Source: Moraxella sp035181385 (lineage in GTDB: Bacteria > Pseudomonadota > Gammaproteobacteria > Pseudomonadales > Moraxellaceae). Taken from it: 64,000 nt of DNA. Location: NCBI RefSeq assembly GCF_035181385.1, contig NZ_JAXCJK010000001.1, forward strand, positions 248,001-312,000. The letters are read 5' to 3'. Each line of letters begins with the position of its first letter. The stretch's first letter is position 1. Below the pieces are notes generated by a model, which worked only from the letters and a program-made list of their open reading frames with translations, ran no database searches and was not told the DNA's origin. The position numbers were made by a program, and so were the translations under genes. Positions 36,715 through 44,919 of the stretch are shown in pieces.

Positions 36715-38727
36715 ATGAGTGAATATCAAGTACTAGCCAGAAAATACCGCCCAAAAGATTTTAGCCAGCTACTAGGGCAAAGTCATGTTTGGCAGGCCCT
36801 TGCCAATGCCATTGATACAAAAAGATTGCACCACGCTTATTTGTTCACTGGCACTCGTGGTGTGGGCAAAACAACCATTGCGCGTATTTTAGCCAAATGC
36901 CTAAACTGCGAAACAGGCATTACAAGCACACCATGCGGTGTATGTGATACTTGTATGAGTATTGATACTGGGCGGTTTATTGACTTGATTGAAATTGATG
37001 CGGCCAGCCGTACAAAGGTTGAGGACACCAGAGATTTACTAGAAAATGTACCTTATTCGCCTACACAAGGTCGTTACAAGGTGTATTTGATTGATGAAGT
37101 GCATATGCTTTCTACACATTCTTTTAATGCGTTATTAAAAACCTTAGAAGAACCGCCAGAGCATGTCAAGTTCATCTTAGCAACTACTGATCCACAAAAG
37201 CTACCAATCACCATCATATCACGCTGTTTGCAGTTTGTTTTGCGGCCAATGTCTCAGGTGCAGCTACACGAGCATTTAAGCAAAGTTCTTGCCCAAGAAG
37301 GCATTGCTTTTACTGATAATGCCATTTGGCAGCTTGCCGAATCCGCCAAAGGCTCTGTGCGTGATGCGTTGTCTTTGACTGATCAGGCCATTGCTTTTGG
37401 TGGTGGCATGATTAGCGATGAGAGTGTCAATGGTATGCTTGGATTGGTCAATGGCCTTGATGTACTTAATCTGATTGATGATATCTATATGAATAATGCA
37501 AGGGGAGTTGCTGACCATATCACACGCCTAAGACAGCAGATGGTAGATGCTGTGGCGGTGTTAGATAGGCTTGTTGATACCTTGCATGAGCTTGCTATGA
37601 TACAGTATTTGCCGTTGCCAATGGATAAAAATCATGAACAAAAGCAAGCCTTCATTGAATTGTCAAAGAAAATTTCTGCCGATGTCATACAGTTGTATTA
37701 TGAAATTGCTATCAAGACTCGTGATGGCGTGCGTTTGGCCAGTACGCCAATGCAGGCGTTGGAAATGGGTATTTTAAGATTACTTGCCTTTCGTCCTTTA
37801 TTGGATAATGAAATGGTTGGCATACCAAGCATAGAACAACATACCAAAAAAACAGATGAACATAGCATAGATAAAAACAACATAGATAAAAATAATACAA
37901 ATGACATGACCGCCATGTCATCAGCTGGTGCTGGTGATAACAATCGCCATATTGATGATGAGGACATTAAAAGCGATCAACAAAATACCGACCATCAAGC
38001 ATATGCCGACCTGCATGACGACCAAGACCCAATACAATCTGGTCAATCAAACAAAAACTTAGAAGAAAACACCCAAGCCTTAGACGACTTTAATGCTGAA
38101 CCAAGCCTTGCTGTCAGTCAAGATGATACACAAAATACCAAAGCGGTACAAGCAAAGCAGTTTAAAGACAGTGAGGTCGTACCTGTACAAATGGCAAAAA
38201 CACAGCCAAAATCTGTCGAACCGCCTGATTTGATTGGTACTGATGTGCCAAGCGATACAAAAACCGCTTTACAAGAAAAACTGCTTGCACCACCTGTTGA
38301 TTTGACTGGTGAGTGGAATGCGTATAAGTGGGATTATTGGTTATCTTTGGCTCGTTGCGACGGTGTTTTTGATAACGATGAATTGGCATTATTAAACCAC
38401 AGCCAAATGATGGGTAGGATTGATGGCGATGCCATATTGTATGTGGAAAATCATAATGCACAAGTCAGTGCCAGCTTTATATCCGCCAAAGCCAAAATTT
38501 GTGAACGCCTACCGCAGATGGTGCTTGGTGATGAACTGATGCTTTTAACCGATGATGATAAGCGTGCCATTCCGTATGTATTGCAGCAGCAACGCAATGC
38601 TGAGGTTTTGATCTCTGCTCAAAATCAAATCATTCAAAGTCCTGTTGCACAAATGCTTTGGCAACAAGGGTTTGTTATTGATAAAGAAGTCATTTTATCA
38701 GGAACAAAATTAACCTTAGGCTCATAA
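36715..38727 (+). CDS. dnaX: DNA polymerase III tau subunit (tau/gamma)
   Basis: AAA+ clamp-loader ATPase that also ties together polymerase and helicase. Walker A is GTRGVGKTT at residues 46-54. The zinc site is Cys65, 74, 77 and 80; Walker B is in YLIDEVHML; and sensor 1 is in LATTDPQKLP. Domains I-III end near residue 370. A long Asn/Asp/Gln-rich linker (about 375-530) leads to a C-terminal tau domain. A run of seven A at codons 378-380 sits exactly at the domain III/linker boundary, with stops close by in both other frames, so a short gamma form is possible. recR/ybaB, common neighbours, are absent. Confidence 0.95.
   Translation: MSEYQVLARKYRPKDFSQLLGQSHVWQALANAIDTKRLHHAYLFTGTRGVGKTTIARILAKCLNCETGITSTPCGVCDTCMSIDTGRFIDLIEIDAASRTKVEDTRDLLENVPYSPTQGRYKVYLIDEVHMLSTHSFNALLKTLEEPPEHVKFILATTDPQKLPITIISRCLQFVLRPMSQVQLHEHLSKVLAQEGIAFTDNAIWQLAESAKGSVRDALSLTDQAIAFGGGMISDESVNGMLGLVNGLDVLNLIDDIYMNNARGVADHITRLRQQMVDAVAVLDRLVDTLHELAMIQYLPLPMDKNHEQKQAFIELSKKISADVIQLYYEIAIKTRDGVRLASTPMQALEMGILRLLAFRPLLDNEMVGIPSIEQHTKKTDEHSIDKNNIDKNNTNDMTAMSSAGAGDNNRHIDDEDIKSDQQNTDHQAYADLHDDQDPIQSGQSNKNLEENTQALDDFNAEPSLAVSQDDTQNTKAVQAKQFKDSEVVPVQMAKTQPKSVEPPDLIGTDVPSDTKTALQEKLLAPPVDLTGEWNAYKWDYWLSLARCDGVFDNDELALLNHSQMMGRIDGDAILYVENHNAQVSASFISAKAKICERLPQMVLGDELMLLTDDDKRAIPYVLQQQRNAEVLISAQNQIIQSPVAQMLWQQGFVIDKEVILSGTKLTLGS
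37846..37852 (+). promoter_or_regulatory. Possible slippage site in dnaX (A7)
   Basis: AAAAAAA spans codons 378-380. A -1 slip reads AAC AGA TGA and stops at 37859, giving about 381 residues. A +1 slip stops five codons later. The zero-frame phase is AAA AAA ACA, not the efficient A AAA AAG arrangement of E. coli. Confidence 0.3.
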
Positions 38728-38816
38728 AAAGACCATTTAAGTCCAAGGTCATTTAAATGAAATGATGTGTATAAAATAAGAAAATTTTAATTATTTGGAT
38801 AGTAAGAGGATGTCTG

Positions 38817-39689
38817 ATGTTGGATAACTTACGAAGCATGGCAGTATTTGCCAGTGTCGTGCGTCTTGGGTCTTTTAGCGGAGCGGCTAAAGAATTGGGC
38901 ATCACAACAAGTGCAGTTAGCCAGCAAATCCGCTCACTTGAAGCAGACTTGGGCGTTGCTTTATTGCATCGTTCAACACGCAAACTGAGCCTAAGCGAGG
39001 CAGGTGAAAGCCTTTACCATGCTGCTGTGCAGATGGTCAAGTCTGCCGAACAAGGGCGAGACAGTGTCAATCAATTAAAAGACGAGATTGCAGGTAGTCT
39101 GAGAATTGCTACATCGCCTGAGATTGTTAGTAGCTATCTTATTCCTGCACTGAGCAAATGGCTGGGCGAACATGAGAATTTGTCGCTTAATATCATCTCT
39201 CGTGGCGATGACCTTGATGTCATTGAGGATCGCATTGATTTGGCATTACTTTTGGAGGAAAACCCACAAGGTGTCAGTCTGACCAAAGTCAAGCAATTGC
39301 TACTGGCATCGCCTAACTATCTTGCCAAGTACGATGCTATTAGCGTGCCAAAAGATTTAACAAATCATGCTTTTATCACACAAGGTGAACGCTCAAGTGA
39401 AAATTTGGAATTTCAAAGAAGTAATGATAAATTTAGTATTCGTATGTCATCACGCCTTGTTACCAACAGTCAGTTGATTGCATTAGAGCTTGCGGCATCG
39501 GGCTATGGCATTGTCAAGGCAAGTGAGTTAAATGCTAAATCATTCATTGAATCCAAAAAGCTTGTGCCTGTGCTTGCCGATTATGCCTTGCCAGCATTGA
39601 CATTAAACGCTCTTACAGTAGCTAAAGATCAATTGCCAACCAAGGCCAAAAAATGCCTGACAATACTTACTGAGCATTTCAACCAATGA
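38817..39689 (+). CDS. LysR-family transcriptional regulator
   Basis: A 290-residue regulator. The N-terminal winged helix-turn-helix contains FSGAAKELGITTSAVSQQIR (about residues 21-40). The C-terminal periplasmic-binding-like domain senses a ligand that cannot be predicted. It has no divergent neighbour, so the usual LysR target clue is missing. It is 89 bases downstream of dnaX and oriented the same way. It resembles the CrgA/DsdC-like LysR branch common in Moraxellaceae only in general terms. Confidence 0.85.
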   Translation: MLDNLRSMAVFASVVRLGSFSGAAKELGITTSAVSQQIRSLEADLGVALLHRSTRKLSLSEAGESLYHAAVQMVKSAEQGRDSVNQLKDEIAGSLRIATSPEIVSSYLIPALSKWLGEHENLSLNIISRGDDLDVIEDRIDLALLLEENPQGVSLTKVKQLLLASPNYLAKYDAISVPKDLTNHAFITQGERSSENLEFQRSNDKFSIRMSSRLVTNSQLIALELAASGYGIVKASELNAKSFIESKKLVPVLADYALPALTLNALTVAKDQLPTKAKKCLTILTEHFNQ

Positions 39690-39764
39690 TTTGATGGGCG
39701 TGTTTGTACTTTTTTATTATGGCGGTCAAGTTAATGATGGATAAATAAGGTATCAAACAGCCTG

Positions 39765-39938
39765 ATGAAGCCAAACACACGACGCCCTACTAAAATTGGT
39801 GCCAGACACTTGGTAAGACGCACCATTTACCGAAAATATGTCATTGCTAAGCAAAAACGCTTATGGGCGTTTGTTTACTTAAAACAACAAAGGCAATCTG
39901 AGAAAATGAAGCAAATACCTAATAATGATGAGTCATAA
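39765..39938 (+). CDS. Small very basic protein, 57 residues, unknown
   Basis: The ATG at 39765 opens a 57-residue frame ending in TAA at 39936-39938. About 14 residues are Lys or Arg in the first 40 (for example TRRPTKIGARHLVRR), and the last seven are acidic or polar. The stop overlaps the first bases of a strong terminator stem, as expected of a real transcript end. The ribosome site is weak (TAAGG 15 bases upstream). No known family is recognised; the charge suggests binding to RNA, DNA or the ribosome. It could also be a chance frame inside a short untranslated RNA. Confidence 0.45.
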   Translation: MKPNTRRPTKIGARHLVRRTIYRKYVIAKQKRLWAFVYLKQQRQSEKMKQIPNNDES

Positions 39939-39976
39939 CAACAAAAGGCATCTAGGATACCTTTTGTTGTTTTTTT
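39937..39976 (+). terminator. Intrinsic terminator after the 57-residue ORF
   Basis: AACAACAAAAGG pairs with CCTTTTGTTGTT; an inner ATC/GAT helix closes on TAG. The hairpin is followed by seven T. It also lies downstream of accC on the other strand, where no T run is present. Confidence 0.82.
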
Positions 39977-40019
39977 AGATTGATTTTATTGATCAATCAC
40001 AAAGCATCAATGTTGGTTT

Positions 40020-41360
40020 TTATGATTTTAATAGATGATTTTCTAAGTAGTGGATGTTTTGTGCCTCATTCACAAAATTATCATCTTGTAAAATAACATC
40101 ACGGTGCAAAGGGATATTTGTCTTAATGCCTTCAATGACCAGTTCATCAAGAGCGTGCAACATTTTGGAGACTGCTTGGCGACGCGTCTGTGCATGACAG
40201 ATGAGCTTGCCAATCATTGAATCATAATAACTTGGAATATCATAACCTTGATATAGATGTGAATCAAAACGCACACCTGAACCGCTTGGCGTAAATAGGT
40301 TGTTAATCTTGCCAGGACAAGGCATGAAAGTCTTTGCGTCTTCAGCGTTGATACGACATTCGATGGCGTGTCCACGAATGGTGATTTCATCTTGATGGTA
40401 AGATAAGCCATAGCCTGCGGCGATTTTTAATTGCTCCACAATGACATCAATGCCTGTAATCATCTCAGTAACAGGGTGCTCAACTTGTACTCGTGTATTC
40501 ATTTCAATAAAAAAGAATTGTCCATCTTCGTACAAGAATTCAAAAGTACCCGCACCACGATATTGAATTTGCTTGCACGCACGCACACAGGCGTCCAAAA
40601 TTGGCTGTCTGATGTCATCGGGAATGCCTGGGGCAGGGGCTTCTTCCAGAACTTTTTGATGGCGACGCTGTAATGAACAATCACGGTCAAATAGGTGTAT
40701 GGCATTGCCATCGCCATCACCCAAGACTTGCACCTCAACATGGCGTGGGTTTTTCAAGAATCTTTCCATGTACACTGTATCATCACCAAAGGCACTCTCA
40801 GCTTCAGCTTTAGCGGCTTGTACTTGGTTTATCAGCTCTTCAAAACGCTCCACCACACGCATACCACGACCACCACCGCCAGCGGCAGCTTTTACGATGA
40901 GTGGAAAACCGATTTGCTTGGCCTGCTCTTCGGCATTATGCAAAGTGATGGCACCAACAGAGCCAGGAACCGTGGGTACGCCAGCTTTTTTCATGGCGCG
41001 AATGGCAGATACTTTGTTGCCCATCAGACGAATGTGATCAGCGTGCGGCCCCACAAAAGTCAGCCCTGCTTCTTCAACTTTTTCAGCAAACTCAGCATTT
41101 TCAGACAAAAAACCATAACCTGGATGAATGGCATCGGCACCTGTAATTTCAGCGGCCGATAGTAAGGCATTCATATTTAGGTAGCTTTGTGATGATGGTG
41201 CTTGACCGATACATACCGCTTCATCTACAAAACGCAAGTGCATTAAATCTTTATCGGCTGTTGAATAGACACCAACAGTTTGTATGCCAAGCTGTTTACA
41301 GGCTCGCACGATACGCAAGGCAATTTCACCACGGTTTGCAATCAATAACTTTTTAATCAT
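40020..41360 (-). CDS. accC: Acetyl-CoA carboxylase, biotin carboxylase subunit
   Basis: ATP-grasp enzyme that carboxylates the biotin on AccB, the first step of fatty-acid synthesis. The N-terminus KKLLIANRGEIALRI, the glycine-rich ATP loop KAAAGGGGRGM, and the active-site EMNTRVQVEHPVTE are all present. Length is 446 residues. It follows accB by seven bases, the standard accB-accC operon. Confidence 0.97.
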   Translation of the reverse strand: MIKKLLIANRGEIALRIVRACKQLGIQTVGVYSTADKDLMHLRFVDEAVCIGQAPSSQSYLNMNALLSAAEITGADAIHPGYGFLSENAEFAEKVEEAGLTFVGPHADHIRLMGNKVSAIRAMKKAGVPTVPGSVGAITLHNAEEQAKQIGFPLIVKAAAGGGGRGMRVVERFEELINQVQAAKAEAESAFGDDTVYMERFLKNPRHVEVQVLGDGDGNAIHLFDRDCSLQRRHQKVLEEAPAPGIPDDIRQPILDACVRACKQIQYRGAGTFEFLYEDGQFFFIEMNTRVQVEHPVTEMITGIDVIVEQLKIAAGYGLSYHQDEITIRGHAIECRINAEDAKTFMPCPGKINNLFTPSGSGVRFDSHLYQGYDIPSYYDSMIGKLICHAQTRRQAVSKMLHALDELVIEGIKTNIPLHRDVILQDDNFVNEAQNIHYLENHLLKS

Positions 41361-41367
41361 GGCTCAC

Positions 41368-41793
41368 CTACGCTTTGTAGCGAATGACTGGCTGACCAAA
41401 TTGCACCACATCGGCATTATTTACCAAAATTTCTTCAATAATCCCGCTTTGAGTGGCTTCAAGCGGATTCATGATTTTCATCGCTTCAATGATGCCAAGT
41501 TGATCGCCAGCTTGTACTTTTTGACCAACCTTGACAAACGGTGGATCATTTGGGCTTGGTGCTGAGTAAAAAACACCCACCATTGGTGAAGTTTCAACCT
41601 TACCGCTGGGGGTTTTTGGTAGGGGGGTAGAGGTAGCTACAGCTGATGATGCGATAACGGGTGCAGCAGCAATGCTTTGCACAGCAACATTACGCGTCAG
41701 ATTAATATAGTCATTGTCATGACCACATTCTAAATTAACCAAGTCTTTCTCTTCCATTAAGTCAATCAGTGCACGAATTTTTTTGATGTCCAT
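41368..41793 (-). CDS. accB: Biotin carboxyl carrier protein of acetyl-CoA carboxylase
   Basis: Carries CO2 on a biotin attached to the Lys in EAMKIMN (Lys106 counting from the ATG at 41793). An N-terminal helical segment, an Ala/Ser/Thr/Pro-rich linker (about residues 40-70) and a C-terminal biotinyl domain are in the usual order. I chose the ATG at 41793 (141 residues) because AGAGG is eight bases upstream; an in-frame GTG three codons earlier overlaps that site. It is the first gene of the accBC operon. Confidence 0.95.
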   Translation of the reverse strand: MDIKKIRALIDLMEEKDLVNLECGHDNDYINLTRNVAVQSIAAAPVIASSAVATSTPLPKTPSGKVETSPMVGVFYSAPSPNDPPFVKVGQKVQAGDQLGIIEAMKIMNPLEATQSGIIEEILVNNADVVQFGQPVIRYKA

Positions 41794-41837
41794 AGTCACC
41801 ACCTCTTAAATCAAATAACAAATAATAACACCTGTTC

Positions 41838-41843
41838 ATTGTA
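41838..41843 (-). promoter_or_regulatory. Candidate -10 element of accBC
   Basis: TACAAT preceded by TG on the - strand (TGTTACAAT), 45 bases before the accB ATG. A short hairpin with a T-rich 3' side (41863-41880) lies just upstream of it. Confidence 0.35.
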
Positions 41844-42045
41844 ACAAATTTTTTCAAAAAATACCCAAATAAACTTGGGTTAGGTATCGCCTTGTGAAAA
41901 ATTCCAAAAAAATATGGCAATGAACACGATTTTAGATGGATATAGTGTACATTCGTTTTATTTTATTGCAAGCATTTTTTTGTATTATTTTCTTACAATT
42001 TTCTAAAATTGTACTGGCTTGTATAAAAAATTGGCTTAAAAGCAA

Positions 42046-42681
42046 TTATTTTTGGTAAAGTAAGTGGTTGTTGTTGAGTGTGTTGGCTTCATCTAGCCAA
42101 GCAGGGTTTACCCATTTTTGCACATCAATAAATTCAAAATGACGCATCTGTTCAAGCAAGTCATCAGGGTCGGTTGCAATACAGACAAGACTTAAATTTT
42201 CCTTTGGCATGAAGCCTTCATCAGTACATTTTTTTAGGGTTGATAAAAATGGGTCAAAAAAGCCATTGGTATTTAAAATACCTATGGGCTTGGCGTGCTG
42301 GCGAAGTTGTAGCAATGACAGCACTTCATACAGCTCTTCTAGTGTGCCAATACCACCTGCCATCGCAATGAATCCATCGGCAAGCTCAATCATTTTATAT
42401 TTTCGTGTTGCCATGTCTGGGGTTTCGATGAGCTTAGTAAGACCCTTATGGGCGACTTCTTTTTTCTTTAAAAAAGTTGGTATGACGCCTGTTACCACAC
42501 CGCCATTATTAAGCGTGCTGTCAGCAATCGTACCCATCAGACCAACATTACCGCCGCCATAGACCAGTTCAATATTTTGTTTGGCCAAAGTTTGCCCCAT
42601 GAGCTTGGCGGCTTCATAATAATCTGGGGTGCTACCAAAATTTGATCCGCAGTACACGGCAATCTTATTTAATATTTTCAT
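42046..42681 (-). CDS. LOG-family nucleotide phosphoribohydrolase-like protein
   Basis: Rossmann-fold protein of the LOG ('lonely guy', TIGR00730) family, whose members hydrolyse nucleoside 5'-monophosphates, including cytokinin ribotides, to base and ribose 5-phosphate. The signature GGIGTLEELYEV (PGGxGTxxE family, here with Ala-Gly-Gly) and the preceding MATRKYKMIE are visible. Length is 211 residues. The physiological substrate in this organism is unknown. It is monocistronic by spacing. Confidence 0.85.
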   Translation of the reverse strand: MKILNKIAVYCGSNFGSTPDYYEAAKLMGQTLAKQNIELVYGGGNVGLMGTIADSTLNNGGVVTGVIPTFLKKKEVAHKGLTKLIETPDMATRKYKMIELADGFIAMAGGIGTLEELYEVLSLLQLRQHAKPIGILNTNGFFDPFLSTLKKCTDEGFMPKENLSLVCIATDPDDLLEQMRHFEFIDVQKWVNPAWLDEANTLNNNHLLYQK

Positions 42682-42732
42682 ATTTGCTCGCTTATTTTGT
42701 TTACCAATACCTAAAAATAAAACAAAAATATG

Positions 42733-43653
42733 TCAATATTTGCCATATTTTATCCAACGCCAAGGTTGTACCGTGCCCAAACCCATGCCAATTAAGCCCA
42801 AAACCATGACCATATTCAAAGGCTCACCAAGCAATGGCACCGCTATGATGGCTGATATGAATGGTGCAAGCGAGGACAGTCCGCCTGCCATGAACGCACC
42901 AAGGCGAGAGACTGCCATTGCATAGGTTACCGTAGCGACAATCATGACCAATATGCTATGAAAAACCCCCTGAACAACAAGGTGGTGAAGACTGGCATTT
43001 GGTGATGAAAAACCAATGAATAACGCATAAATTGGCAAATAAATGAGCGCTGACCACACCACCGTGCTGCACATTGACTGCCATGGCGTAAATTGCCATT
43101 CTTTTAGTAGGATACTAAACCCTGCCCAGCAAAAAGCACACGCCAAAAAAATGACATCACCGACATTAAAATGATATGCACCCATAGCAATCATGCTACT
43201 CATTACAATCAATGTTGCGATAATGATGATTAGAGCAAGTTTTGTATCGGTATCAGGTCTAACCTTAAAAATCAACCAAAGTAATAAGGTTGTCGCCACA
43301 GGAATCATGCCATTTAAAAATACCGCTCCATGCACGACAGGTGCCAGCGAAAAGCCTGTGTAAACCAAACAGCTATAACCCACACCGCCTATTATCGCCA
43401 GTATCACAGCGTGCCAACGAAACAAAAACCGCCACTCTTGCTTGATTAGCAAAATTGGCATCAAAATGATTGCCGCCAATGTAAAACGCATGGCGATGAT
43501 GTCCCAAACCGCCACTTGCCAACGCACCGTTACACGAGATAATAGACTAAAACTACCCCATACAAACATGGTAAACAGCACAAGTAAATAACCTTGTGTT
43601 TTTGGAGACAGTCGCTCAAAAAAGTGCCGAAAAAATTGGCAAATTGCCACCAT
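42733..43653 (-). CDS. EamA/DMT-superfamily permease
   Basis: A 306-residue integral membrane protein with about ten hydrophobic helices in two repeats of five (MFVWGSFSLLSRV and FLACAFCWAGFSILLKEW mark the starts of the two EamA units). Such transporters export amino acids or other metabolites; the substrate cannot be told. It lies alone between the LOG gene and the secDF terminator. Confidence 0.82.
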   Translation of the reverse strand: MVAICQFFRHFFERLSPKTQGYLLVLFTMFVWGSFSLLSRVTVRWQVAVWDIIAMRFTLAAIILMPILLIKQEWRFLFRWHAVILAIIGGVGYSCLVYTGFSLAPVVHGAVFLNGMIPVATTLLLWLIFKVRPDTDTKLALIIIIATLIVMSSMIAMGAYHFNVGDVIFLACAFCWAGFSILLKEWQFTPWQSMCSTVVWSALIYLPIYALFIGFSSPNASLHHLVVQGVFHSILVMIVATVTYAMAVSRLGAFMAGGLSSLAPFISAIIAVPLLGEPLNMVMVLGLIGMGLGTVQPWRWIKYGKY

Positions 43654-43733
43654 AAAAAAACACCTTAACCATTTAAATATTTCAATGCCTCACATAGCAA
43701 GAGTGGCATGATAGCAAAATTTGCTCAAAAATA

Positions 43734-43759
43734 AGTCCCCAAATTATCATTTGAGGACT
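43734..43759 (-). terminator. Intrinsic terminator of the secD-secF operon
   Basis: On the - strand, AGTCCTCAAAT pairs with ATTTGGGGACT (one G-U) around GATA. It is followed by TTATTTTT. Confidence 0.75.
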
Positions 43760-43773
43760 GCTGATACCATGAG

Positions 43774-44910
43774 TCAGTCTTTGGCATTTTGAAGTTCTGG
43801 GTCGGCAAAGACGACCACCTCTTCTTCAAATTCAGGCTTAATTTGTACCACAAAATCTTCTCGGGAAAGACCCAGACGCAGTGGTATGGAGCTTGCGATA
43901 TAGACAGACGAGTAAGTCCCTGCAATTGTACCAATAAACTGTGCCAAGGCAAACCAAAACAGACTTTCGCCACCCAAAAACAGCAATGCCACAACAACGA
44001 CAAATACAGTTCCTGCCGTCATGATGGTGCGTCGTAAAGTCTCTGTCAAAGAAAGGTTGACCACTTGGTAGGGTGTAAGACCTCGCACACGACGGAAATT
44101 TTCACGAATTCGGTCATAAACAACAATAGTATCGTTTACTGAATACCCAATTAGGGCAAGTACTGAGGCAAGTACGGTTAAGTCAAACGGCCAGCCAAAA
44201 ATAGCAAACAGACCACAGACCACAATCACATCATGAAATAAGGCAAGTACAGCACCTAACGCCAATTTGAATTGAAAGCGTATGGACACATAGATCATCA
44301 TGAGTGCCAAGGCAAGGCTCAATGCAAGCACTGCATCAATATAAATTTCATTACCAACTTGGCTACCAATAATGCTAATGTTATCAACAGTAGCAGGATT
44401 AGATGGTAGGTTTAGTGAGTCGGTTAGCTCTTGGCTAAGTCCTTCTGAATTTTTACCATCTTGGGGTGGTAGGCGTACAAGTAGTTCGCTACGATTACCA
44501 AGATATTGCACCACCACATCATCAAAACCTTTGCTTGCTAATGCAGAGACGACTTCGGTCTGTTCAACAGGTTGGTCATAGCGAACATTTGCCGATACAC
44601 CACCTGTAAAGTCAAGTCCAAAATTGAGACCCTTAACCACAATAGCAATGATGCTAGCAACCACCAAAATGATTGAAAAAACCATCATTGGGACTTCTAT
44701 TTTCATAAAAGGCAGGATACGACGATTGCCAATCAATTTTGCACCACCTGCCTTTTTGGTAGCCTCATCAACAGCGACAATGTCTTGATTGGCAAGTGCT
44801 TCTTCATTGGCTTGTGCGTTGCTACCTCTGCCATCACGGCGTGGACCTCGGCGACGCATTTCTTTAGCGTTTGGCGATGGTTGCTCGATTGGATTATTTT
44901 CATAAGTCAT
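43774..44910 (-). CDS. secF: Protein translocase subunit SecF
   Basis: Works with SecD to pull secreted proteins through SecYEG using the proton gradient. Six membrane helices are visible, with the typical GLNFGLDFTGG after the first and DRIRENFRRVRG in the cytoplasmic loop. The first 60 or so residues are a hydrophilic Arg-rich extension. Of the two adjacent ATG codons I prefer 44910 (378 residues) because AGGAG is better spaced from it; that site overlaps the secD stop. It is the last gene of secD-secF. Confidence 0.94.
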   Translation of the reverse strand: MTYENNPIEQPSPNAKEMRRRGPRRDGRGSNAQANEEALANQDIVAVDEATKKAGGAKLIGNRRILPFMKIEVPMMVFSIILVVASIIAIVVKGLNFGLDFTGGVSANVRYDQPVEQTEVVSALASKGFDDVVVQYLGNRSELLVRLPPQDGKNSEGLSQELTDSLNLPSNPATVDNISIIGSQVGNEIYIDAVLALSLALALMMIYVSIRFQFKLALGAVLALFHDVIVVCGLFAIFGWPFDLTVLASVLALIGYSVNDTIVVYDRIRENFRRVRGLTPYQVVNLSLTETLRRTIMTAGTVFVVVVALLFLGGESLFWFALAQFIGTIAGTYSSVYIASSIPLRLGLSREDFVVQIKPEFEEEVVVFADPELQNAKD

Positions 44911-44919
44911 CATAGTCTC

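Noticed and set aside
40695..41162. A 155-residue + strand frame opposite accC
   Set aside because: Overlaps the catalytic core of accC on the other strand; no ribosome site and no recognisable fold.
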